The position numbers were made by a program, and so were the translations under genes. The notes below the pieces were generated by a model. It was not told the origin of the DNA, did no database searches, and saw only the letters and a list, made by a program, of their open reading frames with translations. Shown here piece after piece: positions 1 through 9,540 of a stretch of 50,582 nucleotides of DNA. The stretch comes from a virus. The DNA lies in IMG/VR virus record IMGVR_UViG_3300027734_000105, positions 1 to 50,582 of that record; one strand, given 5' to 3'. How positions within the stretch are numbered: position 1 is the first letter of the stretch; each line of letters opens with the position of its first letter.

Positions 1-2
1 GT

Positions 3-68
3 CTGCACATTGCCATCTTGGAAGACAGAGCCGGAATGAAAACCACGTTTAAAAAGGAAGATAAATGA
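3..68 (+). CDS. C-terminal end of an upstream phage gene (partial)
   Basis: An open frame enters from the left edge and encodes about 21 residues ending in KKEDK before a TGA at 66-68. This TGA overlaps the holin ATG as ATGA, the coupling used throughout this genome, which is why I accept the frame as real. The remaining peptide is too short to assign a function. Position before holin and lysin suggests a virion or lysis-module gene. Confidence 0.5.
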   Translation: MHIAILEDRAGMKTTFKKEDK

Positions 69-577
69 TTCCAATTATCGGTGCATTGCTAGGCACACTG
101 GCTGAAAACGGGCTAGGTCTGCTGTCCAGCGCAATCCAAGCCAAGGGCAAAGAAGTCGTAGAGAACACGCTGGGCATCAAGATACCCGACAACCCTACCC
201 CTGCGGATGTTGAGCGCCTGCGCGAGTTGCAGTACCAGCATGAAGAGCGCCTGATTGAGTTGGGCATTGAGAAGGCCAAACTGGAGATGGCTGAAATGGA
301 ATTGGTTGCAAAGGCTGCGCAGAACGATGCCGACAACATCACTGACCGCTGGCAGGCAGACATGTCTTCTGACTCTTGGCTTTCAAAGAACATCCGGCCT
401 ATATGCCTTTTGGCTATTTTGTTGGCCTATTTTATTTTTACAACCATGTCGGCTTTTGGGTACAACGCTAACGAGGGGTACGTTAATTTGCTTGCTGGTT
501 GGGGACAGCTAGTGATGGGCGCATATTTTGCTGGCAGGACGGCTGAGAAAATTATAGAAATGAGGAGCGCAAAATGA
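65..577 (+). CDS. Holin, 3-TM gene-transfer-release type
   Basis: Predicted inner-membrane pore protein of 170 aa that times lysis. A hydrophobic N-terminus (about 1-22) is followed by a charged, coiled-coil-prone region (45-90). Then comes the conserved-looking DRWQADM...W..KNIRP stretch (94-112) and two membrane segments (about 112-130 and 140-157). This architecture matches the 'holin of 3TMs, for gene-transfer release' family (recalled PF11351 type). The adjacent endolysin gene supports the call. The start overlaps the preceding stop (ATGA), and a purine-rich AAAAGGAAG lies just upstream. It could instead be a generic membrane protein, but the lysis context makes holin most likely. Confidence 0.8.
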   Translation: MIPIIGALLGTLAENGLGLLSSAIQAKGKEVVENTLGIKIPDNPTPADVERLRELQYQHEERLIELGIEKAKLEMAEMELVAKAAQNDADNITDRWQADMSSDSWLSKNIRPICLLAILLAYFIFTTMSAFGYNANEGYVNLLAGWGQLVMGAYFAGRTAEKIIEMRSAK

Positions 578-912
578 GCTTAGTAGCTGAACAAGCCGCA
601 TTCTTGTTAGATGTGTGCAAGCTGGTTGAATACGCAACCAATCGAGGTTTTGTAGTCACCGGCGGTGAGCTTGCCCGTACTCCAGAGCAGCAGGCCATTT
701 ACTTTAAAACAGGCCGCAGCAAGACCATGAACAGCATCCACTTGAAGCGGTGCGCGATGGACTTCAACTTTTTTCTGGACGGCAAAATCATCTGGGACAA
801 GGGTATCTTGGCTCCACTAGGTGCGTACTGGGAAACCTTGCACCCCAAAAACCGTTGGGGCGGCAACTTCAAGAGCTTGGTAGACTGCCCGCACTTTGAG
901 CGAAACGTGTAA
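574..912 (+). CDS. Endolysin, M15-family peptidase
   Basis: Predicted zinc peptidase that cleaves peptide bridges of peptidoglycan at lysis. The 112-aa protein is essentially one catalytic domain. It carries the M15 signature S54-x-H56 ... A61-x-D63 (SIHLKRCAMD) and the downstream CPHFE motif with H107, so the two His and one Asp zinc ligands are all present. A GGELARTPEQQ stretch (30-40) matches the segment preceding the metal site in VanY/L-Ala-D-Glu peptidases. There is no cell-wall binding domain or signal peptide, so export probably depends on the holin. The start overlaps the holin stop (ATGA), giving a coupled holin-lysin pair. Exact bond specificity cannot be read from sequence. Confidence 0.85.
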   Translation: MSLVAEQAAFLLDVCKLVEYATNRGFVVTGGELARTPEQQAIYFKTGRSKTMNSIHLKRCAMDFNFFLDGKIIWDKGILAPLGAYWETLHPKNRWGGNFKSLVDCPHFERNV

Positions 913-920
913 ACGCTACC

Positions 921-3032
921 ATGCCACTACAAAAAATCCTTCTCAAGCCCGGTGTAAACAGGGAGAACACCCGTTACACCAACGAGGGGGGTTACTACGA
1001 GTCCGACAAGGTTCGGTTCCGTCAAGGTACACCCGAGAAGATTGGTGGGTGGCAGCGCATATCTGCAAGCACGTTCCTTGGATTGTGCCGTTCCCTTTGG
1101 AATTGGGTAACGCTGGGCTCCTTAAATCTGCTGGGGGTTGGTACAAACCTCAAGTTCTACATTGAGAGCGGCGGTGTCTACAACGACATTACGCCCATCC
1201 GCGCCACCTACACGCTGACCAACCCGTTCACCACTAACACGGCTACCAACACCGGAACAACTACAACGGTCACGGTAACCGATGCCAACGGCGGGTTCAT
1301 CAACAACGACTTTGTTACCTACTATGCGGGCGGCGCGGCTTCAGTCACGTTTAACGGCATCACCATCACGACTGGTACGGAGTACCAGATTACGTACGTA
1401 AGCTCCACGACCTACACCATCACGGTCACAGGTACGGCATCCGCAAGCTCCGCAGGAGGCGGGACAATCTACGCCGCCTATCAGGTCAACACCGGCCCTT
1501 CATTTGCTGCCCCACTGGTTGGATGGGGCTCAAGCACTTGGGGTTCTGGGACTTGGGGTATTGGCACTGCATCTACAGACGCAATGCGTATTTGGAACCA
1601 AATGAACTGGGGAGAAGACCTCGTGTACGGCCCCCGTGGGTCTCCGATGTATTACTGGGAAGCAGGCATAGGGGTTACCTCCACAACAATCACAATAACC
1701 ATTGCATCCCCCGGCGTAGTCACATGCAATTTAAACCTTGCAAATAACACACCCATCGTACTTTCCACTACTGGGTGGTTGCCGACCGGCTTGTTGCCGG
1801 GGGTTACCTACTACGTGCTGTTCCTTTCCTCGACTACGTTTAATCTTGCAACCACTGCCAGTGGCACACCTATTGTCACTACCGGAACGCAAGGCGGCGT
1901 GCATTCCGTCACCCCTCGTGGGGTACTGCTCTCCTCGCTTGCAGGCTCAGATGGAAGCTGCCCGCTGTACCAGAACTACTTCACGGTCTCAGATGCCAGC
2001 AGGTTCCTGATTGTGTTTGGAACGAACGACTACGGCAGCACCATCCTTGACCCCATGCTCATTCGGTGGTCTGACCAAGAGTCGTTGACTACGTGGGTTC
2101 CGGCGATTACAAACCAAGCGGGTAGTGTGCGCCTGTCTCACGGCTCCAAGATTGTCACTACGCTGCAAAGCCGACAGGAGATTGTGGTCTTCACTGACCA
2201 AGCACTCTACTCCCTCCAGTATCTGGGCCCTCCATTTGTGTGGGGCACTCAAATCCTTGGGGACAATTTATCCATTGCAGGGCCAAACGCAGCCGTAATT
2301 GCATCCGGGGTTACCTACTGGATGGGGGTGGAGAAGTTTTATAAGTACGACGGACGGATTTCAACCCTGCGTTGTGACTTGCTTCGCTACATCTACAGCG
2401 ACATCAACACCGCCCAATACGACCAAGTTTTTGCTGGCACAAGCGAAGGTTTTAATGAGGTCTGGTGGTTCTATTGCTCGGCTAACAGCAACGCCATTGA
2501 CAAGTACGCTGTTTACAACTACGTAGAAGACCTTTGGCACTACGGAACTATGGCCCGTACAGCTTGGCTAGATTCTGGCTTGCGCAACTACCCCATTGCG
2601 GCTACCTACACATACAACATTGTCAACCAAGAATTTGGTGTAGATGACAACGAGACAGGCACAACGCTGCCAATTGAAGCCACTATCACCTCCGCACAGT
2701 TTGATATTGGTGACGGGCATAACTTTGCGTTTGTATACCGTTTGATTCCTGACTTGACGTTCCGGGGCTCCACAGGCGGAACAACACCTGCGGTGACTAT
2801 GTACCTGCAAGGTTTAAACAACTCAGGCTCTGGAGTCACGCAGACCGGCAACGCAGGGGTAGCTAACACAGGCCCCGCCCCGTCCGTCATCAATGTGGAT
2901 GAGTTCACAGGGCAGATTTACATCCGTATCCGTGGTCGCCAGATGCAGATGAAGATTACTTCCAACACGCTCGGTACGCAGTGGCAGCTTGGTGCTCCTC
3001 GTATTGACATCAGACCGGACGGCAGACGATGA
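921..3032 (+). CDS. Large virion structural protein (head-completion/stabilisation-like)
   Basis: A 703-aa protein. The N-terminus (KPGVNRENTRYTNEGGYYESD...VRFRQGTPEKIGGW) and C-terminus (GRQMQMKIT...WQLG.PRIDIRPDGRR) are typical of a structural protein common in environmental podoviruses. It is often compared with P22 gp10-type head stabilisation proteins or tail-nozzle beta-propellers. Two Thr/Ser/Gly-rich beta modules (about residues 95-190 and 250-330) interrupt the core and look like inserted surface domains. The start has no strong Shine-Dalgarno and lies 8 bases after the lysin stop. The 3' end overlaps the next gene by 4 bases (ATGA). Assignment as virion protein is firm; the exact position in the virion is inferred. 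Confidence 0.65.
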   Translation: MPLQKILLKPGVNRENTRYTNEGGYYESDKVRFRQGTPEKIGGWQRISASTFLGLCRSLWNWVTLGSLNLLGVGTNLKFYIESGGVYNDITPIRATYTLTNPFTTNTATNTGTTTTVTVTDANGGFINNDFVTYYAGGAASVTFNGITITTGTEYQITYVSSTTYTITVTGTASASSAGGGTIYAAYQVNTGPSFAAPLVGWGSSTWGSGTWGIGTASTDAMRIWNQMNWGEDLVYGPRGSPMYYWEAGIGVTSTTITITIASPGVVTCNLNLANNTPIVLSTTGWLPTGLLPGVTYYVLFLSSTTFNLATTASGTPIVTTGTQGGVHSVTPRGVLLSSLAGSDGSCPLYQNYFTVSDASRFLIVFGTNDYGSTILDPMLIRWSDQESLTTWVPAITNQAGSVRLSHGSKIVTTLQSRQEIVVFTDQALYSLQYLGPPFVWGTQILGDNLSIAGPNAAVIASGVTYWMGVEKFYKYDGRISTLRCDLLRYIYSDINTAQYDQVFAGTSEGFNEVWWFYCSANSNAIDKYAVYNYVEDLWHYGTMARTAWLDSGLRNYPIAATYTYNIVNQEFGVDDNETGTTLPIEATITSAQFDIGDGHNFAFVYRLIPDLTFRGSTGGTTPAVTMYLQGLNNSGSGVTQTGNAGVANTGPAPSVINVDEFTGQIYIRIRGRQMQMKITSNTLGTQWQLGAPRIDIRPDGRR

Positions 3033-3379
3033 CATTTATTGTTACATCCGATACAACTCTAAATCGGGTAGTTGCGCCGCGTCTGCCTACGGCTACGCCA
3101 GAATACGACGTTAACTACCTCAACCAGCTTGATAACATCTTGCGGTTGTACTTCAACCAAGTCAACAACATACTGGGCCAGTTGAGTTCGGGCTCCGGGT
3201 ATATCCCGGCGTTGACCGTTTACACGGTAGCAACCCTCCCCAGCGCAGCCACTGCCGGTGTTGGGGCACGAGCCTTTGTGTCGGATGCCACCCTAGCCGT
3301 CTTTGCTTCTACCGTGGCTGGCGGGGGTGCAAACAAAGTTCCCGTCTACTCTGACGGAACCAACTGGAAAATAGGTTAA
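3029..3379 (+). CDS. Small virion-associated protein, unknown function
   Basis: A 116-aa protein translationally coupled to the preceding structural gene (ATGA overlap). The N-terminal half contains a helical YDVNYLNQLDNILRLYFNQVN stretch (split here by length: YDVNYLNQLDN, then ILRLYFNQVN). The C-terminal half is small-residue rich and ends in VPVYSDGTNWKIG. That ending recurs in tail-fibre or appendage-associated phage proteins, where it looks like a beta-strand cap. It may connect the preceding structural protein to an appendage. I do not recognise a characterised family, and the function is unassigned. Confidence 0.6.
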   Translation: MTFIVTSDTTLNRVVAPRLPTATPEYDVNYLNQLDNILRLYFNQVNNILGQLSSGSGYIPALTVYTVATLPSAATAGVGARAFVSDATLAVFASTVAGGGANKVPVYSDGTNWKIG

Positions 3380-3420
3380 AAGATACAATGAGCCGCTGCT
3401 CTACAGAAAAGAGGTAAATT

Positions 3421-6273
3421 ATGGCTTTCGGCTTTAACGATTTTGCAAAGTTTTTTGACCCAGTATCCGACCTACTCGGTACGTCTGGTAAGCGAGGCGT
3501 AGGACTGCTTCAGCAAAAGCCTGAAGATATTGCCATGACGGCAGCGGCTATTTATCTTGCAACGAATGGCATCCCAGTCACTCCAGAAAGCGTTGCTGCC
3601 GTTGAAACCGCTACCGCCACTGGCACTGCCGAAGCCGCCGCCGCTGAAGCTGCTGCACAAGAAGCCGCCCGCCTAGCCGCCGAACAAGCCGCCACTGAAG
3701 CTGCTGCACAAGAAGCTACTCGCGTTACTGCGCAAGAAGCCACCCAACAGGGAATCCTACAAGCAAACCAAATGGACCCTGGTTTACTAGGCGATGTAAA
3801 TGCGCGAGGTATACAAACTGCTGATACAAGCACTAATTACCTTCAAAACATACGTGACATGTTTAAAAAACCAGTCGATTTAAATTCTGGCACTAACATG
3901 TCTGAATTAAGTAATTTTAATCAAAATACTTTAGACAGTCCAATGGCACAAAAATCAGCTTATGCTGATTTAAATAAAGTACCGGCAGGTTTAGAAAGCC
4001 AAATCGGAACATCCAATATACCGACTGGTTATGCTGATTACAACAATAACGCTAAAGCACTATATAAAGGAAGTTTTGAAGATTTTCAACTAGATCAAGC
4101 TAGGCAAGCCGCAGCAGAAGGGGCTAAATTACCGTCTACTGTTGATATGTCTTTAGGGCGTCAATCCGTTCCTGATTACACGTCGTTTAGCGATTCTTTC
4201 CATAAAAGCAGCATAACTCCAGATAGGTTTCAAAACCTTGAAGGTTTACGTGTACCAGATAGTGGGCCTTATCAAATAGGAAGCGGAAATTATCTGGATA
4301 GCAATCAACCAAAAAGCATGCTTCGGCAGGGGATGGACCTTGCTGAAAAGTACTTTGACAAGGCGTCAAAATATGTAGAAACGGACCCTTATAAATCTGC
4401 TGCCCTTGCATATTACGGCGCGTACAAAACGGGAATGCTTGATCAGAAACCGGTAGAAGCCCCTGCGGACAATTACAAGAACCCGTACAGCATGGCTAAT
4501 TTCCAGCGCATGTCGCCTAGCCCATCTGCTTACCAATACAGACCCCGTTACGCCGAAGGTGGTATTGCCAGCGTGCAAGGGTACAAAAAAGGTGGGCGGT
4601 CTAAGACTGAGGCGGCAATGGATTTCTATGACGCTATGAATCCTGAGCCAGCAGCAGCGCCCTCTCTTGGCAATGTGGGTATCTACTACGATATGGACCC
4701 AGATACGCGGTATCTAGACCCAATGGAAGCCGCCATGGTGCGCATGTCCAAACTCAATAGCCGTACTAACGTGCAAGCTCCAACTATGACTCCCAATAGA
4801 CGCATGGGTGAGTTGGACTTCAAACCCGTCGCTGCTGCGCGGGGCGGGATTATGCATTTTGCTGAGGGTGGGTATAGCGCCCCTAGCTCAGGTACTTTTG
4901 CTCCCGGCACTGAGGCGGTGAAGGATTACGCTTTTAATGCACTTGCAAGGTCCAGTCAACCTTCATCGTTAAATCTTACTGCCCCAGGCCCTATAAATTT
5001 TAATCCAAATGCTCCGAGTACCCCGGTTGAAACTCCTATAACTAATGCCCAAAGTGCTGGTGGTGGAGGAGGCGGGGGTTATGCCAACAGCCCGGAAGGA
5101 CGCGCCGAAAGAGAAGCTCGTTTTGACAATATGACCGACGCGGAAAGAGAGGCTCATCTTGCCTCCAATGAAGCTATAGGTGAGGGCCTTGGAATAATTG
5201 GGTCTTTGCTTACGCCGGGTGTATTAGCTTCGAAAGTGTATGACGCTTTCACTGGTCCTGAGGAAAGCACAGGTGGCCCTACAAGATATACAGCCCCACC
5301 TGTAATCTCAAACGAAAATGATGAACCGGGCGATAGATTTGCGCCTGCGTATTCCCCAACATTGAGCCCCTCTAGCCTTGACCCTGCGCAACGGGCGCAA
5401 CTTGCCACTACTCATACAACTACAACCTTACCAACTCAAACATTTCCAACAACGCAGGCCCAAGCAGAGGCAGAGGCAGAAAATCGCAGTTTGTTAAGCC
5501 GGTATCCAGCCCCTGTTACCGAAGCGGCTCCAGTAGCTCCAGCCCCTGTTGGAATTACTTCTATCCCAGCCCCAGCCCCAGCCCCAGCCCCAGCCCCAGC
5601 CCCAGCCCCAGCCCCAGTGCCAATGATGACTGTTAAGGAGACATGGAATGGGGAAGATGCGCCGGACCCCGGACAAGGATGGACTCAGGAACGATTTGGA
5701 GCAAGAGATGGGACTAGATGGACTCGTCTGAAAGAAGTTCCGGCACAAACTACAGATGATGGCGAAGGAGGTTTCCGTACTTCTCCCGTAGGTGGGTGGG
5801 GTAGTTACGGTAACGCCGTGGGTAACGCTATGGGCCGAGATGCTACGGCTGGGAATGGATATGGCCCCGGCTATGGCGCTGTAGACCCCGGCTATCGTGG
5901 TGGTAGCGAAGCTGCTCAAGGTGGTCTTTCTACCCCCTACGGTTTCCAACGCATGGCCCGAGGTGGTATCACTTCTATCCATGCGCCGTACAACCTTGGT
6001 GGCTACGCTGCTGGGGGAAACCCTAGGCTACTTCGTGGGCCCGGTGATGGCATGAGTGACAACATCCCTGCTACCATCAACAATCGCCAACCAGCACGTT
6101 TAGCCGACGGAGAGTACGTCATCACTGCGGATGTGGTGTCACATCTGGGTAATGGCTCAACCGAAGCGGGCGCAAAACAACTTGATGCAATGATGAAACG
6201 AATACGCAAAGGCCGAACAGGCACTTCAAAGCAAGGTAAACAGATTGATCCTCGTAAGTATTTGCCTGCATGA
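3421..6273 (+). CDS. Large internal virion / ejection-type protein (950 aa)
   Basis: A low-complexity 950-aa protein. It has an Ala/Glu/Gln helical segment (about 60-115), an AT-rich segment of different composition (about 120-320) and repeated GGI-type motifs (YAEGGIAS, ARGGIMHFAEGG, ARGGITSI). A Pro-Ala run sits near residues 716-733. The compact C-terminus (about 870-950) contains LADGEYVITADVVSHLGNGS and the ending GKQIDPRKYLPA. This C-terminal block is recurrent in phage internal or tape-measure-like proteins. Shine-Dalgarno GAGGT lies 7 bases before the ATG. The neighbours are other internal proteins, so I infer a role in DNA ejection; no enzymatic motif was seen. Confidence 0.6.
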   Translation: MAFGFNDFAKFFDPVSDLLGTSGKRGVGLLQQKPEDIAMTAAAIYLATNGIPVTPESVAAVETATATGTAEAAAAEAAAQEAARLAAEQAATEAAAQEATRVTAQEATQQGILQANQMDPGLLGDVNARGIQTADTSTNYLQNIRDMFKKPVDLNSGTNMSELSNFNQNTLDSPMAQKSAYADLNKVPAGLESQIGTSNIPTGYADYNNNAKALYKGSFEDFQLDQARQAAAEGAKLPSTVDMSLGRQSVPDYTSFSDSFHKSSITPDRFQNLEGLRVPDSGPYQIGSGNYLDSNQPKSMLRQGMDLAEKYFDKASKYVETDPYKSAALAYYGAYKTGMLDQKPVEAPADNYKNPYSMANFQRMSPSPSAYQYRPRYAEGGIASVQGYKKGGRSKTEAAMDFYDAMNPEPAAAPSLGNVGIYYDMDPDTRYLDPMEAAMVRMSKLNSRTNVQAPTMTPNRRMGELDFKPVAAARGGIMHFAEGGYSAPSSGTFAPGTEAVKDYAFNALARSSQPSSLNLTAPGPINFNPNAPSTPVETPITNAQSAGGGGGGGYANSPEGRAEREARFDNMTDAEREAHLASNEAIGEGLGIIGSLLTPGVLASKVYDAFTGPEESTGGPTRYTAPPVISNENDEPGDRFAPAYSPTLSPSSLDPAQRAQLATTHTTTTLPTQTFPTTQAQAEAEAENRSLLSRYPAPVTEAAPVAPAPVGITSIPAPAPAPAPAPAPAPAPVPMMTVKETWNGEDAPDPGQGWTQERFGARDGTRWTRLKEVPAQTTDDGEGGFRTSPVGGWGSYGNAVGNAMGRDATAGNGYGPGYGAVDPGYRGGSEAAQGGLSTPYGFQRMARGGITSIHAPYNLGGYAAGGNPRLLRGPGDGMSDNIPATINNRQPARLADGEYVITADVVSHLGNGSTEAGAKQLDAMMKRIRKGRTGTSKQGKQIDPRKYLPA
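5566..5617 (+). repeat. Hexanucleotide tandem repeat (CCAGCC)
   Basis: About eight and a half near-perfect copies of CCAGCC encode a Pro-Ala run inside the 950-aa virion protein. The unit is a multiple of three, so slippage would change linker length without breaking the frame. Confidence 0.9.
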
Positions 6274-6701
6274 TTGAAGTCTCAATGGTTCCTAGGGAGT
6301 TTATAGACACCTGCTGGGACAAAGTTGAGGGGTATTTACAAAAAGCAGCCGAGCACACGCATGGGCGCTTTACAGTTGACGACATCTATAATTCCATTAT
6401 TGGTTATGACCATGACCTGTGGGTGGCTTATGACGGTGTTGAAATAAAAGGCGCTGTAGTCACTAATTTTGCCGTGTACCCACGCAGCAAGTACTTGACG
6501 ATGCAGTTTTGTGGTGGTGTAGAGCTAAAGAGTTGGAAAGACCCTATGCTGAGCCTTCTGAGACGTTACGCTAAAGACATGGGATGCGACGGCATTGAGT
6601 CCACAGCACGCCGAGGCTGGGCTAAAGTCTTTCAGAACGATGGCTACAAAGGTACTTGGGTTACTTTCCAACTGCCTCTTGAAGGAGTAGATCATGGGTA
6701 A
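6270..6701 (+). CDS. GNAT-fold-like internal virion protein
   Basis: A 143-aa protein whose pattern fits a GNAT (acyl-CoA N-acyltransferase) fold. There is a helical N-terminus (FIDTCWDKVEGYLQKAA), then strands around WVAYDGVEIKGAVVTNF and LTMQFCGGVE. A helix with LLRRYAKDMGCDGIE follows, then a final strand after RRGWAKVFQNDGYKG. The R/Q-x-x-G-x-G/A acetyl-CoA loop is not obvious. In T7-like phages the small internal core protein and nearby genes can carry degenerate GNAT folds, so a structural role is more likely than catalysis. It overlaps the previous stop (ATGATT context) and is followed by another overlap (6694-6701). A genuine host-modifying acetyltransferase remains possible. Confidence 0.5.
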   Translation: MIEVSMVPREFIDTCWDKVEGYLQKAAEHTHGRFTVDDIYNSIIGYDHDLWVAYDGVEIKGAVVTNFAVYPRSKYLTMQFCGGVELKSWKDPMLSLLRRYAKDMGCDGIESTARRGWAKVFQNDGYKGTWVTFQLPLEGVDHG

Positions 6702-9534
6702 AGGTGGTGGCGGAGCGCCTACGCAAACTAGCAGTACGGTACAGAATACAAACGTACCAGAGTACGCACGTCCGTATGTGGAGAACATGCTGGGGGCAAC
6801 CCAACAGCAACTGTTCAAGATGGATGGGAGCAATGTAACTGGCTTCCAACCCTACAAAGCATATGGTGGTGAATATGATGCTGCTGGCAATTTAACTAGC
6901 TACGACCCCAGCAGAGCTATTGCAGGATTTAGCCCACTACAGCAACAGGCCCAACAAGGCATTGCAGGCATGCAAGTACCGGGTGAATTTGGCGCGGCGG
7001 CAGGCGCTACTCAACAGGCAACGCAACGGGCTTTAGGGGCTAACTACGCCCCAAGCAACTACGGCAGTCAATTCAATCCCCAAGGTATTGGATATGGCGC
7101 GCAAACAATGCAGGGTTACCAGATGGGGCCTGCGGAACGTGTTCGCACCCAGAGTTTTACTCGACCCGGTGCAGCAGATGCTTACATGTCTCCGTACATG
7201 CAGAGCGTGGTGGACATCCAAAAGCGCGAAGCACAACGCCAGTCAGGTATCCAAGGTACGCAACAACAAGCACAAGCGGCTCAGGCCGGAGCTTTTGGTG
7301 GGGGTCGGGATGCCATCATGCGTGCGGAACGCGAGCGCAACCTTAGCCAACAGATGGGTGACATCCAAGCGCAGGGTTCCCAAGCCGCGTATCAGCAAGC
7401 ACAGCAGCAGTTCAATGCAGAACAGCAAGCACGGTTAGCGGCGCAGCAAGCTAATCAACAAGCAGGTCTTACTGTAGGCCAACAGAATCTAAGCGCTGCG
7501 CAACAGACTGGGCTGGCTAACCAAGCTGCACTGAATCAAGCAGGGCAGTTCAACGCTGGGCAGAACCTACAAGCAGCAAGCTTGGGTGCTCAGTACGGAC
7601 AAGCAGCCAATCAGCTTAATGAGCAGTCGCGTCAGTATGGCGCAGGCTACGGGATGCAGGGTTTACAGACTGGTCTACAAGGCGCTAACCAACTAGCCAG
7701 TATTGGTAGCCAAGGACTGCAAGCGCAACAGGGCATCTACGGTCTGCAGAATCAGGTGGGCCAGCAACAGCAGTTGAACCAACAGCAGGTTATCAACCAA
7801 GCAATGCAAGACTACGCCAACGCACAGCAGTATCCGCTGATGCAGTTGGGCACGATGTCTAATATGCTTCGTGGCCTGCCCATGCAGGCTCAGACTACCC
7901 AGCAGTACCAAGCGCAGGCTAACCCCATCACGCAAGGCATTGGTGCTGTTGGCGCTCTAGGTTCTTTGGCGCAGATGAAAGCAGAGGGCGGTGCTGTTAA
8001 GAGCATGGCCTCGGGCGGCATTACGTCCATTCCCCGCTACGACGTTGGTGGTGAAGTTATGAGCCAGCTTGCAACCATGCCAGATGAGGCCTTAAAGAAA
8101 GAGGCCACAGAATCTCCTAGCCCTAAAGTTCGAGAAATGGCTGTAGCAATCCTTAAACAACGCCAAGCTGGTATGGATGCAAGGCCTCAGATGTCTGCTG
8201 CGCCTGAGGGCGTGGGCCCTATGGGTGTGGACTACAACGCTGGTTACGCTGGTGGCGGCATCATTGCGTTCGCCGACGGTAAGAAAGTGGGCACATTGCC
8301 TCCGCTTACTGAAGAACAAAAACGTGCTATGAGCCAAGGGGTTATGCAAGCCACAGCTGCTGGCAATACATCAGGAAAGTTAACTGGTAACCCCCAAACC
8401 GCCCCACCTGAGCTACTCAGCAGAAACGCTCCAGCCTATGTTGGCCCCGATTTAATTGCCCCTGCGCCCGCCCCGCCCCCTGCACCTGAAGTTGACCCGC
8501 TCGCTGGTATACAGCTTGCTGCTACAAACGCACAAGCTGAAGCTGATAAAACGCAAGAAACACGCTACGCAGCCACATTAGCTGGTAGAAAAGCTCAAGG
8601 CCTTGACAACTCAGAGGCACGCGATCAGTACTTGAAGTCGCAACAAGCTCAACGCGCTGATACTGAGAATACTTTTAAAAATCGTGAATACCTACGCCGT
8701 GCAGAGTTTTTTGCAACGTGGGGTTCTACGCCGGGTAACACTCTTGTTGCTGGTATGACTGCGCTGAGAAAAACCATTCCTGACATGGTTCAAGACAGCA
8801 CGGATAAGCGTGCAGCAATGCAGCAAGCGGACAAGATTCTTTATGAACTGGGCGAAGCTACTCGGATGGAGAAGCTTGGTATGTGGGACGAAGCTGGTAA
8901 GCAAAAACAAAAAGCTGCTGAGACTGCTAGTAACTTACAAGAGAAACTTGCCACAGCTACGGCTGGTATTGCGGGCCAAAAGATTAGCGCTAAGGGTTCG
9001 ACTGATGCTGCCACTATACGCGCAACATCGGATGAAAAAGTCCAAGGCATGCGGGATGTGGTGGATAAACTAAAGATAGATAGCGATGCCGAAACGCGCC
9101 GTCAAGCTGCGCGACTATCCGCGCAAGCTAGGCAAGACGACGCAACGGGTCGCACTGACACTAAAAACCAAGTTTTGTACCAAGGCGCTCAATCTCTTGC
9201 TGCGACTGTTGAAAGCCGCATTGACAACATAATGAAAACCCCTGCGTATGAGCAGTTGCGCCAAACAGCCAGCATGCCTGAATCGTCTACTAATAAATCC
9301 ATCATAGATAGCGCCAAAAAAGCGCTTAAAGACTATGAAACTAGCTTTGCAAAGCAGCGCCAAATGGCAGACGATGCGCTTAAGATGGCTGAGTCGCGGG
9401 TTGGAATTACTCGTAGTGACGCTGCCCCTACTTCGGGAGCTACATCACAGGCTGAATTTGATAAGAAATGGCCTACACTTAAATCAGGACAAACACTAAC
9501 GGGCCCTGACGGCAAAACCTACACCAAGAAATAA
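6694..9534 (+). CDS. Gln/Ala-rich internal virion protein (946 aa)
   Basis: A 946-aa protein starting MGKGGGGAPTQTSS, a start seen in many podoviral internal or tail proteins. Residues about 60-400 are extremely Gln/Ala-rich and should form long helices. Around 425-530 are the same glycine motifs as in the 950-aa protein (SGGITSIPRYDVGG, GGGIIAFADG). A Pro-rich linker follows (about 585-600), then a long charged helical region (about 610-900). A GGAG Shine-Dalgarno precedes the ATG. Size, repeats and context between two other internal proteins suggest part of the ejected core or trans-envelope conduit. No lytic transglycosylase catalytic motif was found. Confidence 0.6.
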   Translation: MGKGGGGAPTQTSSTVQNTNVPEYARPYVENMLGATQQQLFKMDGSNVTGFQPYKAYGGEYDAAGNLTSYDPSRAIAGFSPLQQQAQQGIAGMQVPGEFGAAAGATQQATQRALGANYAPSNYGSQFNPQGIGYGAQTMQGYQMGPAERVRTQSFTRPGAADAYMSPYMQSVVDIQKREAQRQSGIQGTQQQAQAAQAGAFGGGRDAIMRAERERNLSQQMGDIQAQGSQAAYQQAQQQFNAEQQARLAAQQANQQAGLTVGQQNLSAAQQTGLANQAALNQAGQFNAGQNLQAASLGAQYGQAANQLNEQSRQYGAGYGMQGLQTGLQGANQLASIGSQGLQAQQGIYGLQNQVGQQQQLNQQQVINQAMQDYANAQQYPLMQLGTMSNMLRGLPMQAQTTQQYQAQANPITQGIGAVGALGSLAQMKAEGGAVKSMASGGITSIPRYDVGGEVMSQLATMPDEALKKEATESPSPKVREMAVAILKQRQAGMDARPQMSAAPEGVGPMGVDYNAGYAGGGIIAFADGKKVGTLPPLTEEQKRAMSQGVMQATAAGNTSGKLTGNPQTAPPELLSRNAPAYVGPDLIAPAPAPPPAPEVDPLAGIQLAATNAQAEADKTQETRYAATLAGRKAQGLDNSEARDQYLKSQQAQRADTENTFKNREYLRRAEFFATWGSTPGNTLVAGMTALRKTIPDMVQDSTDKRAAMQQADKILYELGEATRMEKLGMWDEAGKQKQKAAETASNLQEKLATATAGIAGQKISAKGSTDAATIRATSDEKVQGMRDVVDKLKIDSDAETRRQAARLSAQARQDDATGRTDTKNQVLYQGAQSLAATVESRIDNIMKTPAYEQLRQTASMPESSTNKSIIDSAKKALKDYETSFAKQRQMADDALKMAESRVGITRSDAAPTSGATSQAEFDKKWPTLKSGQTLTGPDGKTYTKK

Positions 9535-9540
9535 TTAACC

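Noticed and set aside
5494-5982. Antisense frame with a Gly-Trp repeat opposite the 950-aa protein
   Set aside because: Direct by-product of the CCAGCC repeat read on the other strand.
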